Source of the DNA: Promethearchaeota archaeon | Lineage (GTDB): Archaea; Asgardarchaeota; Lokiarchaeia; Sigynarchaeales; SOKP01 | Assembly: GCA_014730295.1 (NCBI GenBank) | Contig: WJIN01000341.1 | Span: forward strand, 1 to 6,304 | DNA: 6,304 nucleotides | Reading direction: 5' to 3' | Shown: positions 6,280-6,304 of the stretch, piece after piece | Layout of the letters: the number at the start of each line of letters is the position of its first letter | Numbering within the stretch: position 1 is the first letter of the stretch | The notes under the pieces: model-generated | The model's database searches: none | The model's input: only the letters and a program-made list of their open reading frames with translations | Told to the model about the DNA's origin: nothing | Position numbers and translations under genes: made by a program

Positions 6280-6304
6280 TTCCATCAATTTGAATTCTTA
6301 ATTC

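Larger units (their letters stand above)
6004..6304. other. Non-coding region upstream of the minus-strand gene
   Basis: This 301-base stretch is AT-rich, with no credible open frame, tRNA or CRISPR repeat. It contains an inverted repeat and a TATA-like box near the minus-strand gene, and a palindrome plus a second TATA-like box near the right edge. The layout fits a divergent promoter region between the minus-strand gene and a gene that would begin beyond 6304, but that gene is not visible. Confidence 0.5.

Noticed and set aside
6004..6304. CRISPR leader or array remnant
   Set aside because: No direct repeats with regular spacing are visible; only inverted repeats of simple AT-rich sequence are present.

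Overview
The window looks archaeal. It is AT-rich, uses many AGA/AGG and ATA codons, has Shine-Dalgarno sites tied to TTG starts, and carries AT-rich TATA-like boxes. The minus-strand protein combines a predicted winged helix, a zinc ribbon and a membrane hairpin, which suits an archaeon. An Asgard-type lineage is possible, but no marker gene here proves any lineage.

Positions 1-4124 hold the 3' part of a type III-A (Csm) CRISPR-Cas operon on the plus strand. In order these are the end of csm2, then csm3, csm4, csm5 and cas6. Gaps between neighbours are 3 to 29 bases, which suggests one transcript. Cas6 would cut the CRISPR precursor RNA into crRNAs. Csm4 would hold the crRNA 5' end, Csm3 and Csm2 would form the two filaments, and Csm5 would cap the 3' end. 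The signature subunit Cas10/Csm1 and the start of csm2 must lie to the left. No CRISPR array, adaptation gene or Csm6-type effector is visible.

The main surprise is in csm3. A well-placed ATG at 126 with a good ribosome binding site opens the right frame, but codon 6 is TGA. The conserved Csm3 N-terminus resumes immediately after it, with no ATG, GTG or TTG until GTG 231. A start there would delete the first strand of the fold and its glycine motif. This is a nonsense mutation, a sequence error or an unusual start or recoding event.

Positions 4237-6003 (minus strand, convergent with cas6) encode a 588-residue protein I cannot name. It has a predicted N-terminal winged helix, a CxxC-CxxC zinc ribbon, a very basic charged linker, and two C-terminal transmembrane helices. 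The 112 bases between the two converging genes hold only short T-runs that may act as terminators. Positions 6004-6304 are non-coding: a 10-bp inverted repeat next to a TATA-like box just upstream of the minus-strand gene, and a 14-bp palindrome beside another TATA-like box near the right edge.
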